Shown here in pieces: positions 39,105-49,713 of a stretch of DNA of 64,000 bases. Numbering within the stretch: position 1 is the stretch's first letter; every line of letters begins with the position of its first letter. A program made the position numbers and the translations under genes. The DNA lies in the NCBI RefSeq assembly GCF_011602365.1, contig NZ_JAAONZ010000001.1, positions 434,001-498,000 on the forward strand, in the 5' to 3' direction. The notes under the pieces are model-generated. The model made no database searches. It was not told the DNA's origin and saw only the letters and a program-made list of their open reading frames with translations. The DNA comes from Pseudomaricurvus hydrocarbonicus. GTDB taxonomy: Bacteria; Pseudomonadota; Gammaproteobacteria; Pseudomonadales; Cellvibrionaceae.

Positions 39105-39354
39105 CACCCGTGCCATACCGGGCACGTCACCCCAGCGTTTGGCTGAAAAGCCACAAGCTTGGCCAATCTTTGATCATTCCAGGCCTGGAGCGCGGTTAAA
39201 CATTGGGCAGGCCAGGCGCATGTTCGTGTCATGTCCGGCGCGCTGACGAAGGCGCCATCATTGTGTAACCAACCCAAAGTAAGGTACCTTTAAGGTAAGC
39301 AAGCCTGGGCAGGGCCCAGAGTGCATGTCAAACAAGTCTCGAGGAAGATGCTCA

Positions 39355-40239
39355 ATGCGTTTAGTGGTAATCAGCGGTCGCTCTGGATCTGGAAAAAGTA
39401 CAGCGCTCCACGTGCTTGAGGATGTGGGGTTTACCTGTATTGATAACCTGCCCGCCTCACTACTGCCAGCATTGGTACAGCAACTCACCCAACACCCCCA
39501 AAATCAGTCTTTTGCCGTCAGCATTGATGCGCGCAACACCTGGCAAGATCTGCAAAAGTTTCCGGAGCTGCTTTCCCAGGCAAAAATTCCGGGTCTGATA
39601 TGTGAAATCTTATTTCTCGATGCCCGCAGCCCCATCCTCATCCAGAGATTCAGCGAAACACGACGCAAACACCCTCTCAGCAGTGCTGCCACCGATTTAA
39701 AAGAAGCCATTGCCCTGGAGCGAACATATCTTGAGCCCATTGCCAATGCCGCGGATCTTGCCATCGACACCAGCAGCCTGACGCTACACCAGCTGCGCGA
39801 CCTGATTAAGCAACGCGTAGTCGGTAACGCCGGACCCGGCATGGCCCTGCTGTTTCAGTCCTTCGGGTTCAAGCGTGGTATCCCCGTCGATGTGGACCTG
39901 GTTTTTGATGTCCGCTGTCTGCCCAACCCCTATTGGAAACCCAATTTGCGCAGTCTTAGTGGACAGGAACAACCGGTGATTGAGTTCCTGGAAGAGCAAC
40001 AGGATGTCCAGGATATGTATGCCGACATCAGCCACTATCTGCGCCGCTGGCTGCCTCGATTCAGTGACAGTAACCGCAGCTATTTCACCGTGGCGATTGG
40101 CTGTACCGGTGGCCATCATCGCTCGGTCTATTTATGCGAAAGACTCTTTCACAGCTTTAAAAGTGAGTTCCCCAATACACAGTTAAGACACCGGGAACTG
40201 GATCAGCTGCAAAAGCATTCCGCCAACCCCAATCCCTAA
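39355..40239 (+). CDS. rapZ: RNase adapter protein RapZ
   Basis: A 294-residue RNA-binding adapter; in E. coli it targets the sRNA GlmZ to RNase E and so controls glucosamine-6-phosphate synthase. Walker [11 protein letters not shown] at the start, [13 protein letters not shown] and, at the C-terminus, the conserved [15 protein letters not shown]. The ATG has GAGGA nine bases upstream and begins like E. coli RapZ; an ATG 30 bp earlier would add an unlike tail. Confidence 0.95.
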   Translation: MRLVVISGRSGSGKSTALHVLEDVGFTCIDNLPASLLPALVQQLTQHPQNQSFAVSIDARNTWQDLQKFPELLSQAKIPGLICEILFLDARSPILIQRFSETRRKHPLSSAATDLKEAIALERTYLEPIANAADLAIDTSSLTLHQLRDLIKQRVVGNAGPGMALLFQSFGFKRGIPVDVDLVFDVRCLPNPYWKPNLRSLSGQEQPVIEFLEEQQDVQDMYADISHYLRRWLPRFSDSNRSYFTVAIGCTGGHHRSVYLCERLFHSFKSEFPNTQLRHRELDQLQKHSANPNP

Positions 40240-40434
40240 AACGCAACACGAAGGCGACAACAATTTTGGGACAACAGCCAGGCCACAACCATCCAACAGC
40301 GGCAGGCAGGCAGCGCAGTCAACCAGAAAAGATACAACAAGCGCCTTTACAGATAACGGCACACTAGCAGATGCCATTATCGATACAGAACTGAAGTCAT
40401 TAACAACAAGAAGCAAAAGTTATTGAGACCTTTT

Positions 40435-40704
40435 ATGCTGACCCAGACTGTCACCATCGTCAACAAGTTAGGGCTCCACGCCCGAGCCGCCGCTTTATTT
40501 GCCAGCACGGCTGCGCGCTATTCCAGTCAAATTCAGGTGGGCCTTAACGGCAAGAAAGTCGATGCCAAAAGCGTTATGTCACTCATGCTACTGGCCGCCA
40601 ATCAGGGAACGGAAATTAGTTTACAAGCGGAAGGCCCCGATCAACAGGAAGCCTTGAACGCAATTGTTGAACTGATCAACAACCGCTTTGATGAAGAGGA
40701 ATAA
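40435..40704 (+). CDS. ptsO: Phosphocarrier NPr (HPr-like, nitrogen PTS)
   Basis: An 89-residue HPr-fold protein that passes phosphate from EI-Ntr to PtsN. The phospho-His15 is in LGLHARAAALF, and the second conserved helix KSVMSLMLLAA follows GKKVDA. Length and position after rapZ identify NPr rather than sugar-PTS HPr. An upstream in-frame TTG is not needed. Confidence 0.95.
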   Translation: MLTQTVTIVNKLGLHARAAALFASTAARYSSQIQVGLNGKKVDAKSVMSLMLLAANQGTEISLQAEGPDQQEALNAIVELINNRFDEEE

Positions 40705-40897
40705 ACGCTGTTAAGCACGACTCGCCGTTACAAGAGTCCGCGACGGAGACGCCCACCCACGCGTCGAAGCATGGCAACCGGCAGCAACAAGAACAAACCA
40801 TGACACTTGCCAAAATTTTATCAGCCGCATCTGCCCCCCTAGTATCTGGCCTCAAGCCCCTTTAGAATACACGCATCCCCAATTCCACGATGAGTGA

Positions 40898-42268
40898 ATG
40901 TCTATGCCTCCAGCCACCGAAGAACTGATTGCTCTGACTCAGGCACAGCTCGGTGAAATTAATGAGGCTTTAGACTCTGGTACTTTTCAGCAAGTCCGTC
41001 GCCTGCTGAATGGCTTACAACCGGTAGAAATTGCTCACCTGCTGGAATCTTCTCCCCCGCCTTCACGCCGAATTCTCTGGACCCTGATTGATCCAGAACT
41101 TGAAGGCGAAGTCCTGCAAGAACTTTCTGAAGACGTTCAGTTGCAGTTTTTGCGCGGCATGAATACAGAGAAAGTGGTGGAAATCACTGAAGGCATGGAC
41201 ACGGATGACCTGGCGGACGTGCTTCAGCGCTTACCGGATGCGGTCATTCAGGAAGTTCTGGCAGCGATGGATGCCCAGGACCGCCAGCGAGTCGAACAAG
41301 TCCTGTCCTATGATGAGGACACCGCCGGTGGTTTGATGGACACAGACACCATCACCGTTCGCCCCCGCGTCACACTTGACGTTGTGTTCCGGTACCTCAG
41401 ACGCCACGATGAACTGCCGGGCTCCACCGACAGCCTGATTGTTGTCAGCGGTAAAGGCGAATACGTTGGGCTGTTGCCACTGTCCAAATTGCTGACCTCC
41501 TCGCCGAACAGTACTGTGCGGGAGGTAATGAGCACCGGCCTTGAAGCCATTCCCGCCACCATGCGCGACACCGAAGTGGCCAGTCTGTTTGAACGTCACG
41601 ACTGGATTTCCGCACCCGTCGTGGATGATGACGGCATTGTCGTGGGTCGGATCACCATTGATGACGTGGTGGACGTTATCCGGGAAGACGCTGACCATTC
41701 CCTGATGAGCATGGCCGGTCTGGATGAAGAAGAAGATACGTTTGCCCCCATTCACCGTACCGCGCCAAGACGAGCCATCTGGCTGGGCATCAACCTGCTC
41801 ACCGCCATATTGGCCTCTTCCGTTATTAATATCTTTCAGGGCACCATTGATAAGGTCGTTGCGCTCGCGGTACTCATGCCCATCGTCGCCAGCATGGGTG
41901 GTGTGGCTGGCAGCCAGACGTTAACCGTGGTGATTCGCGGCATGGCGCTGGGGCAAATCGGGCGCAGTAACATTAACTGGCTGGTCTCAAGAGAGTTCTT
42001 TGTGGGCCTCATTAACGGCATGCTGTGGGCCCTGACCATGGCTCTGGTGGCGGGGTGGTGGTTCGAGGACCCAATCATCTCTTTTATTATCGCCGCCGCC
42101 ATGGTGATCAACCTGTTAACGGCTTCTGTCGCCGGTGCACTGCTGCCGATTACCCTGCGCAGCATAAAAATTGATCCCGCCCTGGCCGGCAGCGTGGCTT
42201 TAACCACCATCACCGATGTGGTTGGCTTCTTTGCCTTTCTGGGGCTGGCCACCTATTTTTACGCTTAA
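40898..42268 (+). CDS. mgtE: Magnesium transporter MgtE
   Basis: A 456-residue Mg2+ channel. The cytosolic N-domain of helical repeats (about 1-130) and two CBS domains (about 140-265) act as the Mg2+ sensor; the C-terminal five-helix pore domain (about 285-456) has MPIVASMGGVAGSQTLTVV, the gammaproteobacterial form of the conserved pore motif. Either of two near ATGs could start it (the second is two codons in). Follows npr, as in Pseudomonas-like genomes; ends at a clear terminator. Confidence 0.95.
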   Translation: MSMPPATEELIALTQAQLGEINEALDSGTFQQVRRLLNGLQPVEIAHLLESSPPPSRRILWTLIDPELEGEVLQELSEDVQLQFLRGMNTEKVVEITEGMDTDDLADVLQRLPDAVIQEVLAAMDAQDRQRVEQVLSYDEDTAGGLMDTDTITVRPRVTLDVVFRYLRRHDELPGSTDSLIVVSGKGEYVGLLPLSKLLTSSPNSTVREVMSTGLEAIPATMRDTEVASLFERHDWISAPVVDDDGIVVGRITIDDVVDVIREDADHSLMSMAGLDEEEDTFAPIHRTAPRRAIWLGINLLTAILASSVINIFQGTIDKVVALAVLMPIVASMGGVAGSQTLTVVIRGMALGQIGRSNINWLVSREFFVGLINGMLWALTMALVAGWWFEDPIISFIIAAAMVINLLTASVAGALLPITLRSIKIDPALAGSVALTTITDVVGFFAFLGLATYFYA

Positions 42269-42353
42269 GCCTTGCTTGACACTGAAAGCTGGGGTACCCC
42301 CTAAACCACTGGGGCTTGCCCCTAAGCCCGGCAGAAATGACACCCGCTCAAGG

Positions 42354-42385
42354 CCCGGCCAGCCGCAATTTGGCCGGGTGTTTTT
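42354..42385 (+). terminator. Rho-independent terminator of mgtE
   Basis: Stem CCCGGCCA / TGGCCGGG with a 9-base loop, followed by TGTTTTT. Confidence 0.88.
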
Positions 42386-42455
42386 ACACCGCTGCCGCAT
42401 AGGCATATAATCCGCCCTCGCCCGCCCATTGACCCTTTACACTGGATACCCAAGC

Positions 42456-42983
42456 ATGTCTGATTTTGACGATTTCCCGAGCCGCGATGACGATGACGAA
42501 TTCATTCGCTCAAAAACTGATGTCAAAAAAGAAATGGCCGCTCTGCAGGAGCTGGGAGCCAGCATCGTCGAACTGAGTGACAAACACATCGCCCGCATCC
42601 CATTGGAAGGCGAACTGGCCGACGCCATCCACCAGGCTCGTGGCATGAAACATCGGGAAGGTCGCCGACGCCAGTTGCAGTTTGTCGGTAAATTGATGCG
42701 CAAGGCGGAAAACATTGACGAAATCCGCGACGCCTATCAAAAAACCATGGCCATCGGGCAGGAACACATCAAGGTACAGCACAAAACTGAACAGTGGCGC
42801 GACCAGCTATTGGAAGATGGCAATAGCGCACTGCAGGCGTTTATCGCCGAGTTTCCCCTCGCTGACGTACAGCACCTGCGGCAATTGATTCGCAACACCC
42901 AAAAAGAAATCAGCCAGCAAAAACCGCCGGCCGCTGCCCGCAAGTTATTTCGGTACCTGCGCGAAGTGATTGAAGAAGCCTGA
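42456..42983 (+). CDS. yjgA: Ribosome biogenesis factor YjgA (DarP, DUF615)
   Basis: A 175-residue helical protein that binds pre-50S particles. Shows the acidic start SDFDDFPSRDDDDEF, then SKTDVKKEMAALQELGASIVEL and REGRRRQLQFVGKLMRK, both typical of DUF615. The ATG gives the family length; an upstream TTG is rejected. Converges with yhdP; tldD and the nitrilase-like gene often between yhdP and yjgA are not present. Confidence 0.92.
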   Translation: MSDFDDFPSRDDDDEFIRSKTDVKKEMAALQELGASIVELSDKHIARIPLEGELADAIHQARGMKHREGRRRQLQFVGKLMRKAENIDEIRDAYQKTMAIGQEHIKVQHKTEQWRDQLLEDGNSALQAFIAEFPLADVQHLRQLIRNTQKEISQQKPPAAARKLFRYLREVIEEA

Positions 42984-43070
42984 GCTGTTTGCCCTGAGCT
43001 GACCGGTCAGATCCATATTACGACCGAGGTATACAAAGGATCGAGTCGGCAGGGCGCAAACTGACGGGCG

Positions 43071-46000
43071 TTAAGGTGGCGTCTCCGGCTCTTGCGCTGC
43101 CTCATTGAGAGCGGCGTCTTCAGCCTGCTTTTTCGCCGCTGCGTCTTCTCGCGCCGCTTTACGCCTGGCTCTGTCTTCACTTCGACGTGCCTCTTCAGCT
43201 TGACGGCTGTCACTCGCTGCCTTGTCAGCCGCTTTATTATCAAACAGCTTGTCAAACTCTACTTTGGGGTCTGCCCAGGGGCCTTGTATGCTGTAACTGA
43301 CACTGGCGACCCGCTCCATCTGTTTTTTAAAAATTTTGCTGATGGCATAGCCCCCTGCGGCTGCGGGCAAGCCAGCGGCAAAAGCCGCAATCAGAGTGGC
43401 ATTCCCGCCCACAGGCAAAGTCGCCACCAGCGACGTATCGAGGGTCTCATCCTCAATATTGATTTCACCGCCCATTTTCAGCACTGATGAGGTGTTTGAT
43501 ACTTCGAAGGGGTCACTCAAATAAATCATGTTGTGATCAAATTTCAAGGTCCCCTGCACTTGCTCGAACGGCGTTCCACCCTGAAACACATCTGAAAAAT
43601 CCAACTGTAGACGGCGAATCCAACTGTCAAAGTTAAACAAACCCACCAGTCGCAAAAAAGCGTCGCTGGTCTGGCCGGTGCTGCGGTAGAAGTGTCCATT
43701 CTCAATGTCCACCTTCAAAGTGCCCCTCAACTTATCTGCGGAAAAATCGAGAGGAGACCCCCTCCAGCGCACCGCGGCATCAAGCTTAACCGCCTCACTG
43801 TTTAACATTTTGGGCAAACCCCATTGCTCGGCAGCGTCGTCCATGTTTTTCCCGGTGACCCTGCCATAAAAGCGAGTGCCCTCTCTGCGGTCATTTTTCA
43901 ACCAGAGCATGCTTGCCCCTTCTGGACCGAAAGCCGAAATCCCCCGCAGCTTGTCCGCAGACAAACTCTCTTCGGGCAAACCAAAGAGCTTAAAATCACC
44001 ACTCTGCCCCAAGATCTCCGTGAGCAGCAAGCCAGCATCGGTAGCCCGTGACTTCAGCGACCAACGGCCAAAGTGGCGTGTTCCGAGACTTAACTCCGCC
44101 ACGGTCAGATCCATATCGATCATATCCTGCGGCCGAAATCCCTCCAGCTTTTCACTCCAGTCCACCTCGGTATCGCTGTCTTTTGCCTCAGGCCAACGCA
44201 CATATTTCAGATTCACGTTTAATGGACTGCCGTCGCCAGATATAAATACATTGCCGCTAACCAGCTCATCATGGATATCAACTCGCCAGCCATTTTGCCG
44301 CTGCCCCCCACCCACTTTTATGGTTTGAAACTCGCTGGAGCCCACGATGAATTTTTTGACTAACACATCAAAGTTCAACGCGGGCGCAGTCAACACGGAA
44401 GGTTCACTTTTGACCTCTGCTGCTGGCGGGGCAGGCTCAACCGGAGCGGGACTCGCGGCTTCAACCAATGCCGCCGCTTTCTCATCCTGCGCCGCGATAC
44501 GCGCCGTTAACGAATCGCTCAAAGCCTGGTAGCGTTCGATCACCTGCCACCACCGCTTGCCATCAACCTCATCGGCCACACCTTCCAGCCAGATGCCCGG
44601 ATCCCTGCGCTGACTGGGTAACTGCCCCAGTGCCACCACCCCTTGAATCGACGCACTGCCACTGCTCTTCTTGCCGACGGTACGCAGTCGCACGGACACC
44701 AGATCATCGTATGTCAACCGGTACTCTGTTTGCGACCTGCCGACCGGAACATCTACGGTGAGCGAGCGAATATCACCAGCGGCCTTGCCATAAGGTGGCG
44801 GCAGGTCGATAAGCGCACCTTCAAGACTGCTTTGCGCCCGAACTCTGACCGGAGTGTCTCCCCCGGCCACGGACACGGTGCCCGTCACCGGCACAATACC
44901 TTCCACAAACAACGCTTCCGGGCGCCTGGTCCAAAGTGCCAGCTGGCTAACATCCAAAGGCCCTTTAAAGTGAACACCAGTCTCCCAGCCCGACTGCGGC
45001 TGCTTGCGAAAAGAGTCGATAGCCAGATCCAGGGGCTGCTGCCACAGATTCGCGGTCAGCCGGTTGCTGCTGAGGCCTTCATCATTGCGATACTGAAGGG
45101 CTCCATTCACGTCGGTAAACGCCAAATTCAGGTCTGTCATCATCAGAGTGGATTGTCGCAGAGTTACATCCACCTGCTGCCGACCGCCGGCTTGATCTGC
45201 ACTCAAAGGAATTTGCAGTTGAACTTTTGCCCCCAGCTTTCCGGTCATTTGCCAGCTGTCCAGACCGCCCCCGATCACCTCATGCAGCGGCGTTTGCGTA
45301 AGCACATCCAGCCCGGATTGTGCATCACCGGAGACCTCACCATTGAGTTGCAACAACAGCCCTTTTCCCGTCGAGCCGGGCCCCACTTCCAGGTAGGTGG
45401 GCTGCAATCGGGTTTGTAAAAATGCCCCTTCGTCCAGCCAGCCCTGCACCAGGTCAGTGTCGACTTCCAAATAACCGGACAGATTCTTTAACGGCGGCCA
45501 ACGAGGGTCATAATTCAGCTCGCCATGGTTCACGTCCAACGCCAGCTGAATCGACCGAGCCCTGGAAGCCTCGTGACCAAAATACCCATGCAGCACGAAA
45601 CCGCCCGCAGGCACACGCCCCTCAACGATGGCTTGATCCAGCCACTTCAGCAAAGTATCCGGAAGCACCCCAGGCACCAGTTTCTTGTGGTCAGCGGCTT
45701 TGGCGTTTTGCACACCAATGTGCAAGGCCAACTCCAAAGGGCGGCTGTTTCGAGCAAATGGCGCATCCAGGTAAAAATACCCGTTCGCCTCACCCAGCTC
45801 GCCGTTTAAACTGAGCCGGCCGCTGTAGACCTGAACTGAATTTTCATCTGGACGCACGGTCCAGCCCACCACACCCTGCCCCTGCTTAAATTCAAATGGC
45901 GCGTCAAACAGCTGAGGGAAGCCCAGCAACAACTCCTGCTGACTATCGAGCTCAACAAAGCCACTGTATGCCGAGGCTTCGAGGTAGCCATACACCCCGG

Positions 46001-47297
46001 TTATCTGAGGAGAGGCCTTCCAGGCGTTAACCGACATATTCTCAAGATTGGCCTTCAGAACGAAATCCAGAGGTTGCGCTTCAGGAATCACCACATGGAT
46101 GTTTTTCAATCGCCCGACCGCTCCCAGATCAGACACTATCGCCTTCACCTTGTCTGGAACCTCAGGCACCTCGACCACCTTTTGCAACCACTCACCGGCA
46201 TCCAGTGAAGGAACCTGTAGCGACCAGGCGTTGGCATTTGGGGGGCGGTTGATGCTGACATCGAGAGGCAGGGAGGCCTGCTTGGGCCAAAAGGTCTGAA
46301 AGTCCTGCAGTGACAAACTCCAGTCCTGCCGATCTCGCCACTCGGCGGTAAACTGGGTTATCGCCCTTAGTGGGAGGGGGTTAACGGCGCGACTGACCGT
46401 TTTCTCAAGCCCCGGTTTTACAGCGCGGCTGTTATCAGCGTCCGCCGGCCGGGTGAACTCGATCATCCCCTCGGCGGACAAGCGGGAGTCCACTGCAGTC
46501 TGTAACCAGAACTCAGCATTGATTAAACCATCCTCAATGCCCGGATAGGTAAGCCAATCCTCTGAAATGAAAGCCGCTGCGCTGGCGATGGGGTAATGGG
46601 TCAGTTTTAAGTAACCGCGTCCCTGCGGCCCCTGTTGCCTGTCAGCCGCATTAATTTCATAGGCCAGCTTTACGGCATCGTCTTGCTCGGACAAATCCAG
46701 ATCAGCGGTCAAACGCTGGAAACCACTGTCGTTTTCCAGCAGCATTTGCGTAAAACCCAGTTGCTGCCGGCGGCCACTGATAAAATGAAACTCTGCACCG
46801 ACCTCATTAAAACGAACAAACCGGGCAATGGCCAAGCCATCCAAGAGGCTGAACAGCGGGTCGGAACGTTCTTTGGCCGCGGGGAGTGTCACGCCACTCA
46901 ATTCCCAAAGCCCGTCGGGGGTTTGGGTCAAAACCGCTTTCGCACGATCCGCTTCGATACGCCAAAAGCGCAAGCTCCAGTCCCACAGGGACTGCAACAG
47001 GCCGACCTGGGCAACCCCCCGCCCGATGCTTAAGGCCGTCTCACCATCGGCATTGACAACGGTTAATTCTGAAAAAGAAATTTCGGGTCGGAACCCGCGC
47101 CAGCTGGCATCGAGGGTGTCAACGCTGACCTGCGCCTGCAGCTGCTTTGACAGGTAATTTTCCAGCCAAACATGATTTTCCGAGACGAGCGGAGTCAACT
47201 GCCTTCCCAACTGGACAAACAGCGCGATTAAAATTAGCAGTAACGCCAAAACGCCACCGCACTTGCCCAGACTCCTTCGGGCCCATCCTTTTTCCAT
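43071..47297 (-). CDS. yhdP: AsmA-like lipid-transport protein YhdP
   Basis: A 1408-residue giant envelope protein with one N-terminal membrane helix (about 14-34) and a long repeated beta-sheet periplasmic body, as in E. coli YhdP (1266 residues), which with TamB and YdbH moves phospholipid to the outer membrane. N-terminal VSVDTLDASWRGFRPEISFS and the C-terminal AsmA-like block (KLRGTLKVDIENGHFYRSTG, VATLPVGGNATL) are typical. The last 60 residues are an unusual charged Ala/Lys/Glu-rich tail, likely helical. Starts 3 bp after rng, so coupled with it. Confidence 0.95.
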   Translation of the reverse strand: MEKGWARRSLGKCGGVLALLLILIALFVQLGRQLTPLVSENHVWLENYLSKQLQAQVSVDTLDASWRGFRPEISFSELTVVNADGETALSIGRGVAQVGLLQSLWDWSLRFWRIEADRAKAVLTQTPDGLWELSGVTLPAAKERSDPLFSLLDGLAIARFVRFNEVGAEFHFISGRRQQLGFTQMLLENDSGFQRLTADLDLSEQDDAVKLAYEINAADRQQGPQGRGYLKLTHYPIASAAAFISEDWLTYPGIEDGLINAEFWLQTAVDSRLSAEGMIEFTRPADADNSRAVKPGLEKTVSRAVNPLPLRAITQFTAEWRDRQDWSLSLQDFQTFWPKQASLPLDVSINRPPNANAWSLQVPSLDAGEWLQKVVEVPEVPDKVKAIVSDLGAVGRLKNIHVVIPEAQPLDFVLKANLENMSVNAWKASPQITGVYGYLEASAYSGFVELDSQQELLLGFPQLFDAPFEFKQGQGVVGWTVRPDENSVQVYSGRLSLNGELGEANGYFYLDAPFARNSRPLELALHIGVQNAKAADHKKLVPGVLPDTLLKWLDQAIVEGRVPAGGFVLHGYFGHEASRARSIQLALDVNHGELNYDPRWPPLKNLSGYLEVDTDLVQGWLDEGAFLQTRLQPTYLEVGPGSTGKGLLLQLNGEVSGDAQSGLDVLTQTPLHEVIGGGLDSWQMTGKLGAKVQLQIPLSADQAGGRQQVDVTLRQSTLMMTDLNLAFTDVNGALQYRNDEGLSSNRLTANLWQQPLDLAIDSFRKQPQSGWETGVHFKGPLDVSQLALWTRRPEALFVEGIVPVTGTVSVAGGDTPVRVRAQSSLEGALIDLPPPYGKAAGDIRSLTVDVPVGRSQTEYRLTYDDLVSVRLRTVGKKSSGSASIQGVVALGQLPSQRRDPGIWLEGVADEVDGKRWWQVIERYQALSDSLTARIAAQDEKAAALVEAASPAPVEPAPPAAEVKSEPSVLTAPALNFDVLVKKFIVGSSEFQTIKVGGGQRQNGWRVDIHDELVSGNVFISGDGSPLNVNLKYVRWPEAKDSDTEVDWSEKLEGFRPQDMIDMDLTVAELSLGTRHFGRWSLKSRATDAGLLLTEILGQSGDFKLFGLPEESLSADKLRGISAFGPEGASMLWLKNDRREGTRFYGRVTGKNMDDAAEQWGLPKMLNSEAVKLDAAVRWRGSPLDFSADKLRGTLKVDIENGHFYRSTGQTSDAFLRLVGLFNFDSWIRRLQLDFSDVFQGGTPFEQVQGTLKFDHNMIYLSDPFEVSNTSSVLKMGGEINIEDETLDTSLVATLPVGGNATLIAAFAAGLPAAAGGYAISKIFKKQMERVASVSYSIQGPWADPKVEFDKLFDNKAADKAASDSRQAEEARRSEDRARRKAAREDAAAKKQAEDAALNEAAQEPETPP

Positions 47298-47300
47298 GGG

Positions 47301-48794
47301 CTACACCAAAATTATGTCGTATTGCTCTTGGCTGTATATGCTCTCTACCTGAAACTGAATGGTACAGCTGATAAATTCTTCAAGGTCCGCGACGTTGGAA
47401 GACTCCTCATCCAGTAAGCGCTCAATGACCACCTGAGACGCGAGGACCAAAAACTTCTCATTGTTATAGGCCCGGGCTTCACGCAGAATTTCACGAAAGA
47501 TTTCATAACAGATAGTCTCCGCAGATTTTAAAGTACCCCGACCCTTGCACACCGGACACGGCTCACAAATCATTTGCCCCAGGGACTCCCGAGTCCGCTT
47601 GCGGGTCATCTCGACCAACCCTAACTCGGAAACGCCGGTAATGGAGGTTTTGGCATGATCCCGCTCCATCATTTTTTCCAGTGTGCGCAATACCTGTCGT
47701 TGATGCTCGGTATCTTTCATGTCGATAAAATCGAGAATGATAATCCCCCCCAGATTGCGCAGTCTTAATTGCCGGGCAATCGCAGTGGCGGCTTCGAGAT
47801 TGGTTTTAAAAATCGTTTCTTCCAGATTGCGATGCCCGACAAAGGCGCCGGTATTTACATCGACGGTGGTCATCGCTTCCGTTTGCTCGATGATCAAATA
47901 GCCACCCGACTTTAATTGCACTTTGGTTTCCAGGGCTTTCTGGATTTCTTCTTCTACCCCGTACAATTCAAACAGTGGGCGCTCACCCGGGTAATGTTCA
48001 ATACGTCGAGCGATTTCCGGTGCGTATTTTTCAGCAAAACCCACCATCTGGGCATGCACTTCCCGCGAATCCACCCGGACTTTTTCGATACGCGGCTTGA
48101 CCAAATCTCGCAGAGTCCGCATGAATAAGGGTAAGTCTTCATGGATGACAGATTTCACCGGAACGGTTTTGATTTTCTCTTCCAGCTCCTGCCAAAGCCG
48201 GTAGAGAAAGGGAATGTCTGCACACAACTCGTCGCCCTGCACCCCTTCGGCGACGGTGCGAATAATGAATCCACCATCCGCTGCGGCCCCCAAAGGCTGC
48301 TCGGCCCAGCTCTTAACAGTATCTTCCACCAAAGCTTTGAGCCGCGCGCGCTCGTCTTCATCTTCGATACGGGTTGAAATGCCGATGTGCCGCGTCTGGG
48401 GCATGTACACCAAATAGCGCCCGGACACTGACAGGTGGGTGGTTAAACGGGCCCCTTTGGTACCGATCGGATCTTTTAACACCTGGACGACCAACGCCTG
48501 GCCTTCGCGAACGATGTTGCGAATGTCTTCTACGTCGGCATTTCGATCTTCCATGCCATCTTCACCCAACGGTGCAATATCCGCGGCATGAATAAATCCC
48601 GCCCGGTCCAATCCGATGTCCACAAACGCGGCCTGCATACCGGGCAGAACACGCACTACCTTACCTTTGAAAATATTGCCGACATAACCCTTGCGCTGGG
48701 TACGCTCAATGTACACTTCCTGCAGCATGCCATTTTCCACCAAGGCCGTACGGGTCTCGGTCGGAGAGGCGTTGACCAACAACTCTTCACTCAT
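47301..48794 (-). CDS. rng: Ribonuclease G
   Basis: A 497-residue endoribonuclease of the RNase E/G family, maturing the 16S rRNA 5' end. It has the S1 RNA-binding domain (about 35-125), the DNase-I-like catalytic core with MTTVDVNTGAFVG and IIILDFIDM (metal-binding aspartates), and the Zn-link CPVCKGRG (about 415). Follows maf by 11 bp and is coupled to yhdP: the usual mre-maf-rng-yhdP string. Confidence 0.98.
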   Translation of the reverse strand: MSEELLVNASPTETRTALVENGMLQEVYIERTQRKGYVGNIFKGKVVRVLPGMQAAFVDIGLDRAGFIHAADIAPLGEDGMEDRNADVEDIRNIVREGQALVVQVLKDPIGTKGARLTTHLSVSGRYLVYMPQTRHIGISTRIEDEDERARLKALVEDTVKSWAEQPLGAAADGGFIIRTVAEGVQGDELCADIPFLYRLWQELEEKIKTVPVKSVIHEDLPLFMRTLRDLVKPRIEKVRVDSREVHAQMVGFAEKYAPEIARRIEHYPGERPLFELYGVEEEIQKALETKVQLKSGGYLIIEQTEAMTTVDVNTGAFVGHRNLEETIFKTNLEAATAIARQLRLRNLGGIIILDFIDMKDTEHQRQVLRTLEKMMERDHAKTSITGVSELGLVEMTRKRTRESLGQMICEPCPVCKGRGTLKSAETICYEIFREILREARAYNNEKFLVLASQVVIERLLDEESSNVADLEEFISCTIQFQVESIYSQEQYDIILV

Positions 48795-48805
48795 GAATCA
48801 GTTCC

Positions 48806-49420
48806 TTATGCGTCTTGCCCAATCCAATAGGCCACGCCGTAATCTTCTAACAATTCTCTTGTTTCGTTGAGTGGTAACCCCACCACACCACTATAACTAC
48901 CGGATAAATGCTCAACAAATACTGCCCCCAGCCCCTGTATGCCGTAGCCCCCGGCTTTGTCGGCGGGCTCCCCTGTGCGCCAGTAACGCCGCACCTCTTG
49001 CTCAGATAACGGACGAAAACGAACGTCAGTTACCGACAATTTAACGGCGGTCCCCCTTTCCGAGGTCAGAGCCACCGCGGATAACACCCGGTGAGTCTGG
49101 CCCGACAATGCTCCCAGCATGGCCACCTCATCGGCCTCATTCTCGGGTTTTTCCAACACCCTTCCCTGAAATTCGATCAGGGTGTCGGCCCCCAGAACGG
49201 GGCACACCATCTTCGCATCTGCTCTGCGATTCGCGTCTGTCAAACACCGCCAACCCGCTTGCGACTTCTCCTGAGCCAGACGCTGTACATATTCCCGGGG
49301 GCTTTCGTTACTCTGCTGGCGCTCAGGCACATTGACCTCGAGCACTTGGTATTGGACACCAATTTGCGCCAGTAATTCGCGGCGGCGGGGAGATTGAGAG
49401 GCAAGGTACAAATCAACCAT
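48806..49420 (-). CDS. maf: Maf-type nucleotide pyrophosphatase
   Basis: A 204-residue house-cleaning pyrophosphatase of the YhdE type (dTTP/UTP). Motifs SQSPRRRELLAQIG near the N-terminus, GADTLIEFQG in the middle and DKAGGYGIQGLG near 160 form the active site. Between mreD and rng as in other gammaproteobacteria. Confidence 0.95.
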   Translation of the reverse strand: MVDLYLASQSPRRRELLAQIGVQYQVLEVNVPERQQSNESPREYVQRLAQEKSQAGWRCLTDANRRADAKMVCPVLGADTLIEFQGRVLEKPENEADEVAMLGALSGQTHRVLSAVALTSERGTAVKLSVTDVRFRPLSEQEVRRYWRTGEPADKAGGYGIQGLGAVFVEHLSGSYSGVVGLPLNETRELLEDYGVAYWIGQDA

Positions 49421-49465
49421 GGGGGTCTTAGCTACATCCTGGTAGTACAGCCAGTTATTATTTTG

Positions 49466-49507
49466 AGCTTCTGCCCTGTATTAAACAGCTTCTGCCCTGT
49501 ATTGAAC
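49466..49507. repeat. 21-bp tandem duplication between mreD and maf
   Basis: Two adjacent copies of a 21-bp unit starting AGCTTCTGCCCTG and differing at one base (TTAAAC / TTGAAC). It lies in the roughly 290-bp mreD-maf spacer, which has no gene. Confidence 0.8.
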
Positions 49508-49713
49508 AGCGTCAGCCTGATTAGGAAAGCACACACTTCAGCCCAGTGATTTAAGCTCCACTCCGGCCATTATAGGAGCTTCAGTGAGGCAACCACATGC
49601 GCGTGTGCAGCCCCGATCCAATAGCGGCCAGCGCTGACCCTAGTTTAGGCCAATATGTGCCAGAGAATAAGCGGCCTTGAGTTTAATGCATCGCCTGAAT
49701 CGAGCCACCGCCA

